A stretch of 50,696 bases of DNA, taken from positions 1 through 50,696 of the forward strand of contig CALGMT010000044.1 in NCBI GenBank assembly GCA_937958885.1. The letters run 5' to 3'. The position numbers and the translations under genes are program-made. The stretch is from an uncultured bacterium. Lineage in GTDB: Bacteria > Verrucomicrobiota > Kiritimatiellia > CAIVKH01. The notes under the pieces are model-generated. The model did no database searches. It saw only the letters and a program-made list of their open reading frames with translations, and was not told the DNA's origin. Shown here piece by piece: positions 23,702 to 32,026 of the stretch. Position 1 is the stretch's first letter. The number at the start of each line of letters is the position of its first letter.

Positions 23702-24820
23702 GTGCGAGTTCTGCATCGATATATGATGTCCGACTATCTCGTCACCTTCGGGTTGACGCTGATGGTCTTTACATTCGTGATGAGTCTCGGCGCGGTGGTG
23801 AGGGCCATCGATCTCGGCGCGCGCGGCGTGTCCGGGCTGATACTCCTGCAGGTATTCAGCTACAACATCCCCTATATGTTGACGTTCACACTGCCGATGA
23901 GCGTGCTGACGGCAACGCTGTTGCTCTTCGGGCGCCTGTCGTTCGACGGCGAGCTCACGGCGATGCGCGCCTCGGGGATGAGTCTCTGGCAGATCGTGTC
24001 GCCGGTGGTGCTGCTGTCGGTGCTGCTTTCGCTGCTCTGCATCGCGATCACCGCCGAGATCGCGCCGCGCGCCCGTCATGCGATGCGCAACGCGCTCGTC
24101 CAACTGGGGGTCGAGGACCCGATCAATTTGCTGGAAGCGGGCCGGTTCGTGAAGGATTTCCCCGGGTTGAGCATTTATGTGGGCGACCGATCGGGCAACC
24201 GCGTGACGGACGTGATCGTCTATGAGCTGGGCGATGCCGGGTCGCACAATCATATCCGCGCCAAACACGGCACGATCCGCACGGATCGCGAGAAGAAGGT
24301 CATGTATATCGACCTCTACGAAGTCCGCATCGACCATCGCGAGAAGCCGCGCCGTGGAGAAGCGAACACCACGCAAAAGATCAACGCCAGCCACTACCCG
24401 GTGGAACTAAATTTCGCCGAAATGCAGAAGCGGCCGCCGCGCCGGAAGGTGTCCGACATGGTGTTCGGCGAATTGCTCCAGGCCATGCGCGATGTGCAGG
24501 GCGCGTTCCCGGAGCTGAAACCGGAGGACGTAAACCGCCAACGGATGGCGCTTGCCGTCGAGGCCAATAAGCGGCTCTCGCTCTCGATCTCCTGTTTCGC
24601 GTTCACGCTGCTGGCGATTCCCCTCGGCATGCGATCGAAACGAAAGGAGTCCTCGGTGGGGATCGGGATCAGTCTGCTCTTGGTGTTCTTCTTCTATCTG
24701 TTCATCGTGGTGGCGAATTCGCTGGTGAAATATCCGCAGTATCGGCCGGACCTGATCGCGTGGATACCCGTGATCGGCGCGCAGATCGGCGGATTCTTTC
24801 TTATTCGCCGCCAGGAATAA
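23702..24820 (+). CDS. LPS export permease, LptF/LptG family
   Basis: Inner-membrane subunit of the LptB2FG transporter that extracts lipopolysaccharide for delivery to the outer membrane. The 372-residue protein has three N-terminal helices (YLVTFGLTLMVFTFVMSLG, YNIPYMLTFTLPMSVLTAT, VSPVVLLSVLLSLLCIAI). A periplasmic beta-jellyroll-like domain of ~150 residues and three C-terminal helices (FTLLAIPLGM, GISLLLVFFFYLFIVVAN, WIPVIGAQIGGFFLI) follow. FDGELTAMRASGMSLWQI matches the family coupling helix. Whether it is LptF or LptG cannot be decided, and no partner is adjacent. Start is GTG. Its end overlaps convergent bioD by 20 nt. Confidence 0.92.
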   Translation: MRVLHRYMMSDYLVTFGLTLMVFTFVMSLGAVVRAIDLGARGVSGLILLQVFSYNIPYMLTFTLPMSVLTATLLLFGRLSFDGELTAMRASGMSLWQIVSPVVLLSVLLSLLCIAITAEIAPRARHAMRNALVQLGVEDPINLLEAGRFVKDFPGLSIYVGDRSGNRVTDVIVYELGDAGSHNHIRAKHGTIRTDREKKVMYIDLYEVRIDHREKPRRGEANTTQKINASHYPVELNFAEMQKRPPRRKVSDMVFGELLQAMRDVQGAFPELKPEDVNRQRMALAVEANKRLSLSISCFAFTLLAIPLGMRSKRKESSVGIGISLLLVFFFYLFIVVANSLVKYPQYRPDLIAWIPVIGAQIGGFFLIRRQE

Positions 24821-25481
24821 AGAGGCGCGCGGCCGCGGACGGGCCGGCGTCCGATTGCCGTTCGATCCGCCGGATACGGATTTCCGGCAACAACCGCGCG
24901 AGCGTTTGCGCGTTGTCTTCCTCAATGAGGCCCCATTCGGATTCCGCTGCATTCAAATAGATGCGCGCAATCACCGCGCCCCGCGCCCGCAGCGCTTCGA
25001 CGGAAAGCAGGGTGTGATTGAGGGTGCCGAGTCCCGCGCGCGCCACCAGCGCGAACGGCAGGTCGAATTGCATCAAGAGATCGACTTGAAGAATATCATC
25101 GGCAAGCGGCACGAGTAGCCCGCCCGCGCCCTCGACGACCAGCGGGCGCCCTGCCGCGCGCAGGTATCGATAGGATTCCATGATCCGCGCGGGATCGATC
25201 GCAACACCGGCATCGCGCGCCGCCAGATGGGGCGACGCCGGCAGGGGCAGCCTGTAGGGCGCCATGTGTTCGTATAACGCCTGATCGAATCCGAGCTCCG
25301 CCGCGGCTAGAATGAACTCCAGGTCGGGGGCGCGTCCGTCCGACGTCGCGCCGGTCTGCACAGGCTTCATCGGAAGCGCCGAATAGCCGCGCCGGCGGAG
25401 CACGCACAGCAGCGCCGCCGCCACGAAGGTTTTTCCGACGTCGGTGTCGGTGCCGGCCACGATCACACCCTCGTCAAGCAT
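24801..25481 (-). CDS. bioD: dethiobiotin synthetase BioD
   Basis: ATP-dependent carboxylase that closes the ureido ring of dethiobiotin from 7,8-diaminopelargonate and CO2. The 226-residue protein starts MLDEGVIVAGTDTDVGKTF, containing the P-loop, followed by MKPVQTGA and VVEGAGGLLVPLADD. ATG 25481 is chosen because it overlaps the end of bioC by 8 nt and places the P-loop near the N-terminus; the upstream frame lies inside bioC. Last gene of the purB-purM-bioFHCD operon. bioA and bioB are not in the window. Confidence 0.94.
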   Translation of the reverse strand: MLDEGVIVAGTDTDVGKTFVAAALLCVLRRRGYSALPMKPVQTGATSDGRAPDLEFILAAAELGFDQALYEHMAPYRLPLPASPHLAARDAGVAIDPARIMESYRYLRAAGRPLVVEGAGGLLVPLADDILQVDLLMQFDLPFALVARAGLGTLNHTLLSVEALRARGAVIARIYLNAAESEWGLIEEDNAQTLARLLPEIRIRRIERQSDAGPSAAARLFIPGGE

Positions 25482-26271
25482 GGCGCACGCCCCACGCATA
25501 GCCAACCCGATAGGAGGCGTACACCCCGCGATCGTCTCGGTACCGTTCGTCATATCGAGCGAAAAGCGCATCCAATTCAGCGCGTTTCAGCGGACGCGCG
25601 CCGCGCGAGAGCGGGCCGCCTGTCACGCCCAGATTACGCAAGTCGCGCACCAGCTCACGCGCCGTCGGCGCATGGATTCGATGTTCCTCGACCTCCGTAA
25701 TGTCCGCACGCAAGCCCGCCGCGCGCAGCGCGTTGATCACGCTCGCCTCGCTAGGCATGCGCTGAAGCGGCGGACATTCCGGCGCGACGGCGAGGCGGGC
25801 CTCGTGCAATTCCTGCAGGGTGCCGTCGAGCATCAACGCGAAGGCGAACGATCCGCCGGGTTCAAGAAATCCGGCAATAACGTTCATCGTGCGCTCCAGC
25901 GGCTGCATCCAGTGCAGCGTGCTGGAGCTGACCACCAGATCGAAGGTCGCAGCCGGTCGGTAGCGCAATGCGTCGGCTGTCTCGAAGACCGGCCGCGCGG
26001 CGCCTTCGTTGAGGCGGCGCGCCTCTTCGATCATGCCGGGGGCATGATCAATGCCGAGCACAAAGGCGTTCGGCCATGTCGCCGCCAATCGTCGGGAGAG
26101 CTGACCGGTGCCGCATCCGATATCGAGCGCGCGCGTTGCGTTTCCGAGGTATGCCAGTCCTTGAAATAGTCGATCTGCTACGGCGCGCTGAATGAGCGCC
26201 GATTGATCGTAGCGCGGCGCCGCCGCGGAAAACCGGGCTTGTTGATGCTGCTGGAGCGAGTGAGGAAACAT
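25474..26271 (-). CDS. bioC: malonyl-ACP O-methyltransferase BioC
   Basis: SAM-dependent methyltransferase that caps malonyl-ACP so that fatty-acid synthase can build the pimeloyl chain. The 265-residue protein shows FSAAAPRYDQSALIQRAVA (BioC N-terminal signature), the SAM motif ALDIGCGTGQLSRRLA, GIDHAPGMIEEAR, and DLVVSSSTLHWMQPLE. ATG 26271 overlaps the bioH stop in a TGATG arrangement. The partner esterase is the gene just upstream, completing the BioC-BioH route. Confidence 0.94.
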   Translation of the reverse strand: MFPHSLQQHQQARFSAAAPRYDQSALIQRAVADRLFQGLAYLGNATRALDIGCGTGQLSRRLAATWPNAFVLGIDHAPGMIEEARRLNEGAARPVFETADALRYRPAATFDLVVSSSTLHWMQPLERTMNVIAGFLEPGGSFAFALMLDGTLQELHEARLAVAPECPPLQRMPSEASVINALRAAGLRADITEVEEHRIHAPTARELVRDLRNLGVTGGPLSRGARPLKRAELDALFARYDERYRDDRGVYASYRVGYAWGVRHA

Positions 26272-26909
26272 CAATGGCTCGCCGATTCTACAAATTCGCG
26301 GATTCGATCCGCAACCCATTCGGGGTCTTGCAGCGGCAGGTCATGTCCGGCATCCGACCGGATGATGAGCTTGGCGTTGGGCATGCACGCGGCGGTCGCC
26401 CGCGCCGCCGCTGCCGAGATCACGCGATCATGCGCGCCATGGAGCAGAAGGGTGGGGCGCGAATAGGAGGGCAAGATCGGGCGAAGATCGAGACGCGCCA
26501 GATCGAGCAGTCCTTGCTTCAAAATATCGGCATCGATGGCGAGCGAGTTGAGCACGCGGGATTCTATTTCATCGGGCGATGTGTCGAATCGCGCGCACAG
26601 GGTATGAAATGATCGCAGCGCTTGCTCCGGCTCGCGCGCAAACAACCGCTGCATCGCGCGAAGATTCGCGGCGGGCATACCAGGCCACGTAGGAGGATCG
26701 GCAAGAAATCGCGCCGTAGAGGCAATAAGAACCGTTGGCATATGCGCCGGCGCAAGCAGCGCGCGAAGGCCGCCCAATGACCAGCCGATCAAGAGATTCG
26801 CGTCTTCCAACCGATCGACGACTGCCGCGCCTCCGATGCGCGAAACAACAGGCTCCAGCGAGGCGCTATCGAACCCCCAACCTGGAAATACATATGCGCG
26901 CCACGTCAT
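26271..26909 (-). CDS. bioH: alpha/beta hydrolase, pimeloyl-ACP methyl ester esterase (BioH-like)
   Basis: Cytoplasmic esterase that removes the methyl cap from pimeloyl-ACP methyl ester, ending the BioC-started cycle. The 212-residue protein has the nucleophile elbow LIGWSLGGLRALL, then LLLHGAHDRVIS and SDAGHDLPL providing the acid and His. It is shorter than E. coli BioH (~256), with a small cap. Assignment rests on the position between bioF and bioC, with overlapping codons on both sides, as much as on sequence; BioG- or BioV-type esterases are alternatives. Confidence 0.86.
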   Translation of the reverse strand: MTWRAYVFPGWGFDSASLEPVVSRIGGAAVVDRLEDANLLIGWSLGGLRALLAPAHMPTVLIASTARFLADPPTWPGMPAANLRAMQRLFAREPEQALRSFHTLCARFDTSPDEIESRVLNSLAIDADILKQGLLDLARLDLRPILPSYSRPTLLLHGAHDRVISAAAARATAACMPNAKLIIRSDAGHDLPLQDPEWVADRIREFVESASH

Positions 26910-28060
26910 GATTGAACGACGCCGATGAGCGCATCCACCGCGCGGTCGAGGTCCGCATCCTCATGGGCCAGGCTGATCGAGAGGCGCAGACGCGCCGTGC
27001 CGGCGGGAACCGTCGGCGGCCGAATCGGCGCCGCGAGGATACCCTCAGTGCGCAATCGCGCTGCGAGCGCCATTGTGTGTTCGTTATCGCCGATGCGAAC
27101 GGGTACGAGGTGGGTGTGCGAAGCGAGGGTGTCCAGTCCGGCGTCGGACAGCCTCGTGCGGACGCGCGCAGATTTCGTCGCAAGCGAGGCGGCCCATTCG
27201 GGGTGCCGCTCGATAAGACGCACGGCTGCAAGAGCCGCGGCCGCCGCAGGCGGTGTCGGCGCCGTATCGAATATGAAGGTTCGCGCCCGATTGACGAGCA
27301 GCTCGCGCAGGACGGGCGAGCACGTGATGAAGCCGCCGGCGGATGCAAGGGCCTTGCCCAGCGTGCCGAGTGAAATCAACCGATCCTCAATCGCAGGGTC
27401 ATCGGCAGTGAAACCCGCGCCGCGCGGGCCGGTGACGCCGACCGCGTGCGCCTCGTCCACCAGGAGCAGCGCATCGTGCTCAAGCGCGACCTCGAGCAGC
27501 GCGCGCCAGGGCGCGCTGTCGCCCTCCATGCTGAAGATGGACTCGGTGACGATCAGACACCGGCGATAGGCCGCGCGGGTCGCCAGGCGCTTCCGCACGT
27601 CGTCCACATCGTTGTGTCGAAATCGCAGCAGCCGCGCGCCGCTCAACCGCGCGGCGTCGAGCAGGCAAGCGTGGACGAGCCGGTCCGCCAAGATCAAATC
27701 GCCTCGATCCGCGAGCAGCGGCACGATGCCCATCGCAGCAAGATAGCCGCTGCTGAAAAGGAGGGCTGAAGGATGTCCCCTCCACGCCGCGAGCGCGCGC
27801 TCGAGTTCTTCGTGCAGCGCACAGGTGCCCGCGAGCAATCGCGACGCCGTTGCGCCTGGGCCGACGTCGCGCGCGGCGCGCGCGGCGGCATCGCGCACGG
27901 CTGGATGCGCCGTCAGGCCCAGATAGTCGTTGCCGGCGAGATTGATGAAGCGGCCGTCCGGGGTGTTGAGATAAGGACCAGGGGTGGGCCAAGCCTCGAT
28001 CCGCCGCCGCTCGCCGCGCGCGTCGATGGCGGCCAACTCGTCTTCGACCCACCCGTTCAT
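26906..28060 (-). CDS. bioF: 8-amino-7-oxononanoate synthase BioF
   Basis: PLP enzyme condensing pimeloyl-ACP (or CoA) with L-alanine to 8-amino-7-oxononanoate. The 384-residue protein shows FINLAGNDYLGLTAHPAV, GATASRLLAGTCALHEELE, TESIFSMEGDSAPW, LVDEAHAVGVTGPRG and the PLP lysine in LGTLGKALASAGGF. ATG 28060 lies 19 nt after the purM stop; the open frame further upstream overlaps purM. It heads the biotin part of the operon and overlaps bioH by 4 nt. Confidence 0.94.
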   Translation of the reverse strand: MNGWVEDELAAIDARGERRRIEAWPTPGPYLNTPDGRFINLAGNDYLGLTAHPAVRDAAARAARDVGPGATASRLLAGTCALHEELERALAAWRGHPSALLFSSGYLAAMGIVPLLADRGDLILADRLVHACLLDAARLSGARLLRFRHNDVDDVRKRLATRAAYRRCLIVTESIFSMEGDSAPWRALLEVALEHDALLLVDEAHAVGVTGPRGAGFTADDPAIEDRLISLGTLGKALASAGGFITCSPVLRELLVNRARTFIFDTAPTPPAAAAALAAVRLIERHPEWAASLATKSARVRTRLSDAGLDTLASHTHLVPVRIGDNEHTMALAARLRTEGILAAPIRPPTVPAGTARLRLSISLAHEDADLDRAVDALIGVVQS

Positions 28061-28079
28061 CGCCGATAGCTCGTGCGCA

Positions 28080-29108
28080 TCAGCACAGGACGGCGACGCC
28101 GCGGCCCTTCTCGATCCGGCCGATGACAACCGCTTTTTCACCCGACGCCTTCAGGGCCGCCAGCGCGCGCGATTCGTCGTCCGGTCGCACGGCGATGACC
28201 ATGCCGATGCCCATGTTGAAGACGCGGTACATCTCATCGACCGCCACGCCGCCGGTTTCCTGGATGAATTGGAATACCGGCGGCGGAGTCCACGTGGAGC
28301 GATCGATGACCGCATTGAGCGTGCGCGGGAGCACGCGCGGCAGGTTGTCCGGAAATCCGCCGCCGGTGATGTGGGCCATTCCGCGGATGCGTACTTTTTT
28401 CATCAATGCGCTGACCGGTTTCAAGTAGCTCCGATGCACTGCCAGCAGAACATCGGCGACCGTTTGGCGGGTGCCGGGGAATCGATCGCCGCACTCGAGC
28501 TGGGCCTTGCGGAACACGACCGCGCGAGCCAGCGAGTAGCCGTTCGTGTGAAGGCCGGAGGAGGGCAGTCCGATCAGCACATCGCCCGCGCGAATATCGC
28601 GCCCGGTAATGAGGTCTTTGCGCGGCACGGATCCGATAATGGTCCCGACCAGGTCGTATTCGGATTCCGGATACAATTCCGGTAGCTCGGCCGTTTCGCC
28701 GCCGATCAGCGCACACCCATTTTCCCGGCAGGCCTTGCAAAGGCCCTGAATCAATTGCGCGATGACGGCCTGATCGATGCGTCCCATGCCGATGTAGTCG
28801 AGGAAGAAAAGTGGCGTGGCGCCCTGCACCAGGATGTCATTCACGCAATGATTAACGATGTCCTGGCCGACCGTGTCATGGCGGCCCGCGCGGACGGCGA
28901 CCTTTAATTTTGTGCCGACACCGTCTGCGCTGCTGACCAGCAGATGATTCTTGCCGGGCGACGCGAAGAGGCCGCCGAACGAGCCCCAGGCGCCGACCAC
29001 GCCGGCCGTGTGGGTTCGCGCGATTGCTTTCTTTGCGCGCGCGAGGGCGTTCATTTTGGCATCAATATCGACGCCGCTTGCGCCGTATGCGGAGTTCGTG
29101 TTGCTCAT
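28080..29108 (-). CDS. purM: phosphoribosylformylglycinamidine cyclo-ligase PurM
   Basis: ATP-dependent AIR synthetase closing the imidazole ring in purine biosynthesis. The 342-residue protein has the opening motif YGASGVDIDAKMNAL, LVSSADGVGTKLKVA, GQDIVNHCVNDILVQGA, GCALIGGETAELPELY and HITGGGFPDNLPR. It lies 5 nt after purB and 19 nt before bioF in one operon. The link of purine to biotin genes is probably regulatory convenience and not a pathway link. Confidence 0.96.
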   Translation of the reverse strand: MSNTNSAYGASGVDIDAKMNALARAKKAIARTHTAGVVGAWGSFGGLFASPGKNHLLVSSADGVGTKLKVAVRAGRHDTVGQDIVNHCVNDILVQGATPLFFLDYIGMGRIDQAVIAQLIQGLCKACRENGCALIGGETAELPELYPESEYDLVGTIIGSVPRKDLITGRDIRAGDVLIGLPSSGLHTNGYSLARAVVFRKAQLECGDRFPGTRQTVADVLLAVHRSYLKPVSALMKKVRIRGMAHITGGGFPDNLPRVLPRTLNAVIDRSTWTPPPVFQFIQETGGVAVDEMYRVFNMGIGMVIAVRPDDESRALAALKASGEKAVVIGRIEKGRGVAVLC

Positions 29109-29113
29109 AGGGA

Positions 29114-30406
29114 TCAGAGGCCGACAGCCTTGAAGGTGCGGTTCACATCGCGGAAATGGGTTTTCAGGTCGAACACGCGGTCGAGATCGCCCGCCGTCAC
29201 CAGGCCGGCGATATCCGGCTCCTGCGCCAGCAGCTCCTTCAAGTGTTCACCGGTCTCCCATGCGCGCATCGCGTTGCGCTGGACGACGCGATAGGCCGTC
29301 TCGCGGGCGACGCCCTTATCGGTCAGCAACAACAAAACTTGCTGGGAATGGATCAAGCCGCGCGTCAATTCGAGATTCTTCCTCATATTATCCGGCAGCA
29401 CCGTGAGCGTGCGCGTCACGAAAGCGAGTTTGTCCAGCATGTAGTCCAGCGCAATCGTGGCATCGGGTAGGGCGACGCGCTCCGCGGAGGAGTGCGAGAT
29501 GTCCCGCTCGTGCCACAGGGGCACATTTTCCATGCCGGCCAGCGCATAGCCGCGGAGCAGGCGCGCGAGGCCGCACAGGCGCTCGCCGAGTATCGGGTTC
29601 CGCTTGTGCGGCATCGCGGACGAGCCCTTCTGGTCCTTCGAAAAGAACTCCTCGACCTCCCGCACTTCCGTGCGCTGGAGGTGCCGGAACTCCGTCGCCC
29701 ATCGCTCGATCGAGCAGGCGACCAGCGCCAACGCATTAAGATACTCCGCGTGCAAGTCGCGCTGCAGGATTTGCGTGGAAATCGGAGCGACGGCCAGCCC
29801 GAGTTTACGGCAGACATACGCCTCGACGCGGGGATCGAGGTGCGCGTGGGTGCCGACAGCGCCGGAGAGTTGTCCGACGCGCACCGTCTCTCGCGCACGC
29901 TGCAGGCGTTGGAGCGCGCGGCCGAACTCGTCGTACATCAGCGCCATTTTTAGGCCGAAGGTGATGGGTTCGGCATGGATGCCGTGCGAGCGCCCGATCA
30001 TCGGCGTGAATTTGTGGCGTCTCGCCTGCGCGGCGGCGGCTTTGCGCACGGCTTTCACGCCGTCGATCAAGATATCCGCTGCTTGCACGAGCTGCACCGC
30101 GAGCGCGGTGTCGATCACGTCCGAACTGGTGAGGCCTTTGTGGATGAAGCGGGCGGAAGGTCCCACAAACTCCGCCACGCAGGTCAGGAAGGCGATCACA
30201 TCATGATTCACTTCGCGCTCGATCTCCTCGATGCGCTTGATGTCGAAGCGGGCGCGCTTTCGGATGCAGGCGAGATCGGCGTCCGGTATCTGGCCGAGTC
30301 GGTTCAGGGCCTCGCACGCGAGCACTTCGACCTGCAACCAGATCGAGAACTTGTTCTCGTCCGTCCAGATGCGGCTCATCGCGGGCCGCGAATAGCGGGG
30401 AATCAT
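29114..30406 (-). CDS. purB: adenylosuccinate lyase PurB
   Basis: Fumarase-superfamily enzyme that releases fumarate from SAICAR and from adenylosuccinate in purine synthesis. Signature motifs are the signature loop GSSAMPHKRNPILGE, TSSDVIDTALAVQL, and IGRSHGIHAEPITFG. Length is 430 residues, typical of the bacterial short form. A strong AAGGAGG lies 10 nt before ATG 30406. First gene of the six-gene purB-purM-bioF-bioH-bioC-bioD unit. Confidence 0.97.
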   Translation of the reverse strand: MIPRYSRPAMSRIWTDENKFSIWLQVEVLACEALNRLGQIPDADLACIRKRARFDIKRIEEIEREVNHDVIAFLTCVAEFVGPSARFIHKGLTSSDVIDTALAVQLVQAADILIDGVKAVRKAAAAQARRHKFTPMIGRSHGIHAEPITFGLKMALMYDEFGRALQRLQRARETVRVGQLSGAVGTHAHLDPRVEAYVCRKLGLAVAPISTQILQRDLHAEYLNALALVACSIERWATEFRHLQRTEVREVEEFFSKDQKGSSAMPHKRNPILGERLCGLARLLRGYALAGMENVPLWHERDISHSSAERVALPDATIALDYMLDKLAFVTRTLTVLPDNMRKNLELTRGLIHSQQVLLLLTDKGVARETAYRVVQRNAMRAWETGEHLKELLAQEPDIAGLVTAGDLDRVFDLKTHFRDVNRTFKAVGL

Positions 30407-30449
30407 CGTCGAGCAACCTCCTTCATGCCGGGAGTCCTAGCAAAGCGTT

Positions 30450-30478
30450 GCGGCGGCGTGAATGAAAAACGCCGCCGC
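30450..30478 (-). terminator. GC-rich hairpin between the aminopeptidase gene and purB
   Basis: GCGGCGGCGT (30450-30459) and ACGCCGCCGC (30469-30478) form a perfect 10-bp stem with a 9-nt loop, just downstream of the M29 aminopeptidase stop on the minus strand. There is no T-run after the stem, so it may be a weak or factor-assisted terminator, or a 3'-stabilising hairpin. Confidence 0.45.
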
Positions 30479-30487
30479 CGGCCCGAA

Positions 30488-31570
30488 TTAGACGAATTTG
30501 CCGTCTTTTTGGAAGAGTTTCCCGTCCACGTAGATCGCGCCCCCTTTGCGCAGGTCCTTGATCATGTCCCAGTGCAGGCCGGATTTGTTTTTGCCTCCGG
30601 TTTCCGGATAAGACTCGCCCAGGGCGAGATGGATGCTGCCGCCGATCTTCTCGTCGAACAGGATGTTTTTGATGAACCGCTGAATGTCGTAGTTGGTTCC
30701 GATGCCGAGCTCGCCCAGCCGGCGCGCGCCGGGGTCCATGTCCAGCATCTGCAACAGGAAGCCTTCGTTCTTTGTAGCGGAGGCCTCGACCACGCGGCCT
30801 TCCCGAAATACGAGGCGGATGCCGTCGATTTCGCGGCCGCCCTCGCAGACCGGAAAATCATAGCGGATGTGCCCCTCGACGGAATCCTCCACCGGACCGG
30901 TGAAGATTTCGCCGCTGGGCACATTGTGGGTCGCAACCGAAGGGATGAAGGTGCGGCCTTTGACGGACATGCGGATGTCGGTATCGGGGCCGACGATGCG
31001 GATCTCGTCGGCGGATTTCAGGCGCGCGATTAGTCTCTTCTGTTTGCGCTCCTCCTCGCGCCAAGCGGCGACGGGGTCGTCGAGGTGGAGGAGGTTGGCG
31101 CGAAACACGAAATCGGAGAAATCCGCGAGACTCATCTCCGCGTCCATCGCATACGCTTCAGTAGGGAAGAGGGTCAGCGCCCATTTTTTAGCCAGCAGGA
31201 TGCGGCGGACCGGGCGGCGGGCTTTCGCGAAGCGCGCCATGCGCGAGGGGTCCGTTGCGGAAAGGGCGCGCGTGTTTGAGCTGCCCATGATGCGAATGGT
31301 GCCATCCACGGTGCGCGCGTAGGCCATTTCGAACCTGGGCAAGGAGTCGAAATGCATCGGATGACCGTGCTTAAAGAAGGCTTCTGTTGTGCCGACCGGC
31401 GTCATGCGAATGATCGGGAACGCGCCCGCACGCAGCAGTTCTTCGTAGAGGTCTTGAATCAACGGTGCGGTTGTATCCGGTCCCTCCACGCCGATCGTTT
31501 CTCCTTTTTTTGCATAGATGGAGTAGTGGGCCAGCAACTGGGCAAACTTGCGCACGCGTGGGTCTTGCAT
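30488..31570 (-). CDS. M29-family metal-dependent aminopeptidase
   Basis: Cytoplasmic thermophilic-type aminopeptidase (AmpS/AmpT/PepS family) removing N-terminal residues with two divalent metals. The 360-residue protein shows HNVPSGEIFTGPVEDSVEG, in which the Glu before the TGP turn is a family metal ligand, then NEGFLLQMLDMD, RRLGELGIGTNYDI, and GSIHLALGESYPETGG with the later His ligand in SGLHWDM. Length is slightly below the ~410 common in the family; the N-terminus is compact. GGAG lies about 11 nt before ATG 31570. Monocistronic, bounded by a hairpin on its 3' side. Confidence 0.92.
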   Translation of the reverse strand: MQDPRVRKFAQLLAHYSIYAKKGETIGVEGPDTTAPLIQDLYEELLRAGAFPIIRMTPVGTTEAFFKHGHPMHFDSLPRFEMAYARTVDGTIRIMGSSNTRALSATDPSRMARFAKARRPVRRILLAKKWALTLFPTEAYAMDAEMSLADFSDFVFRANLLHLDDPVAAWREEERKQKRLIARLKSADEIRIVGPDTDIRMSVKGRTFIPSVATHNVPSGEIFTGPVEDSVEGHIRYDFPVCEGGREIDGIRLVFREGRVVEASATKNEGFLLQMLDMDPGARRLGELGIGTNYDIQRFIKNILFDEKIGGSIHLALGESYPETGGKNKSGLHWDMIKDLRKGGAIYVDGKLFQKDGKFV

Positions 31571-32026
31571 TGCAGAAAATCTCCAAATGAGCTCCTCACC
31601 ATAAGGCGTTTACGCAAAAGTTCAATCCACGATTCGCAGCGCGACCGGCGCGCGAATCAAACGCGCGATTAATACAGGCACCAAAAAGCATGTGCTATTG
31701 GCTGCATATGGATTAGTCCCGGGCTTATGCATGCGGACAAGTAATGTAAAAATTGCGAGTACAGGGGTGGCAACTCAACGCCGGGAATAAAAGACCGCTG
31801 CCCAGACGGGCTCATTATTCGTGTACTTTTTATTCGCTAACAAACTAGCGGTTTTGGTCGGGGCAAAACACCCACTCCCCCGCTGCGCAAACCTCTCCTG
31901 CGGAGGGGACCATGAAAGAAGTCCCCTCCACTGGAGGGGTGCCCGAAGGGAGGGGTGGGATAATCCGCAACAAAGTGCCCGATGGTCGGGGTGGGTTCTC
32001 CTGCTCTGACGTGCTAATGTCATCTC
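31571..32026. other. 456-bp intergenic region between divergent genes
   Basis: No convincing gene. The left half (31571-31860) is less G+C-rich than its surroundings and holds the upstream regions of the M29 gene (minus) and the YhiN gene (plus). A minor 5-bp hairpin CGCTA/TAGCG sits at 31835-31850. The right half is occupied by a nested palindromic repeat (31868-31997). Short open frames here overlap the repeat and lack start sites or protein-like composition. Confidence 0.7.
31868..31997. repeat. nested palindromic repeat (REP/MITE-like)
   Basis: Two arms of ~42 nt (31868-31910 and 31921-31962) are imperfect reverse complements around a 10-nt centre. The inner pair GGAGGGGAC/GTCCCCTCC is perfect over 9 bp, and CCCCTCCA-C-TGGAGGGG (31923-31939) is an 8-bp hairpin within one arm. 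A diverged extra copy follows: GTGCCCGA...GGGGTGGG at 31940-31962 and again at 31975-31997, 19 of 23 positions alike. No coding capacity; resembles non-autonomous REP or MITE elements. Confidence 0.75.

Noticed and set aside
31868-31997. CRISPR array
   Set aside because: Repeats are inverted and few, with no regular spacers and no cas genes.
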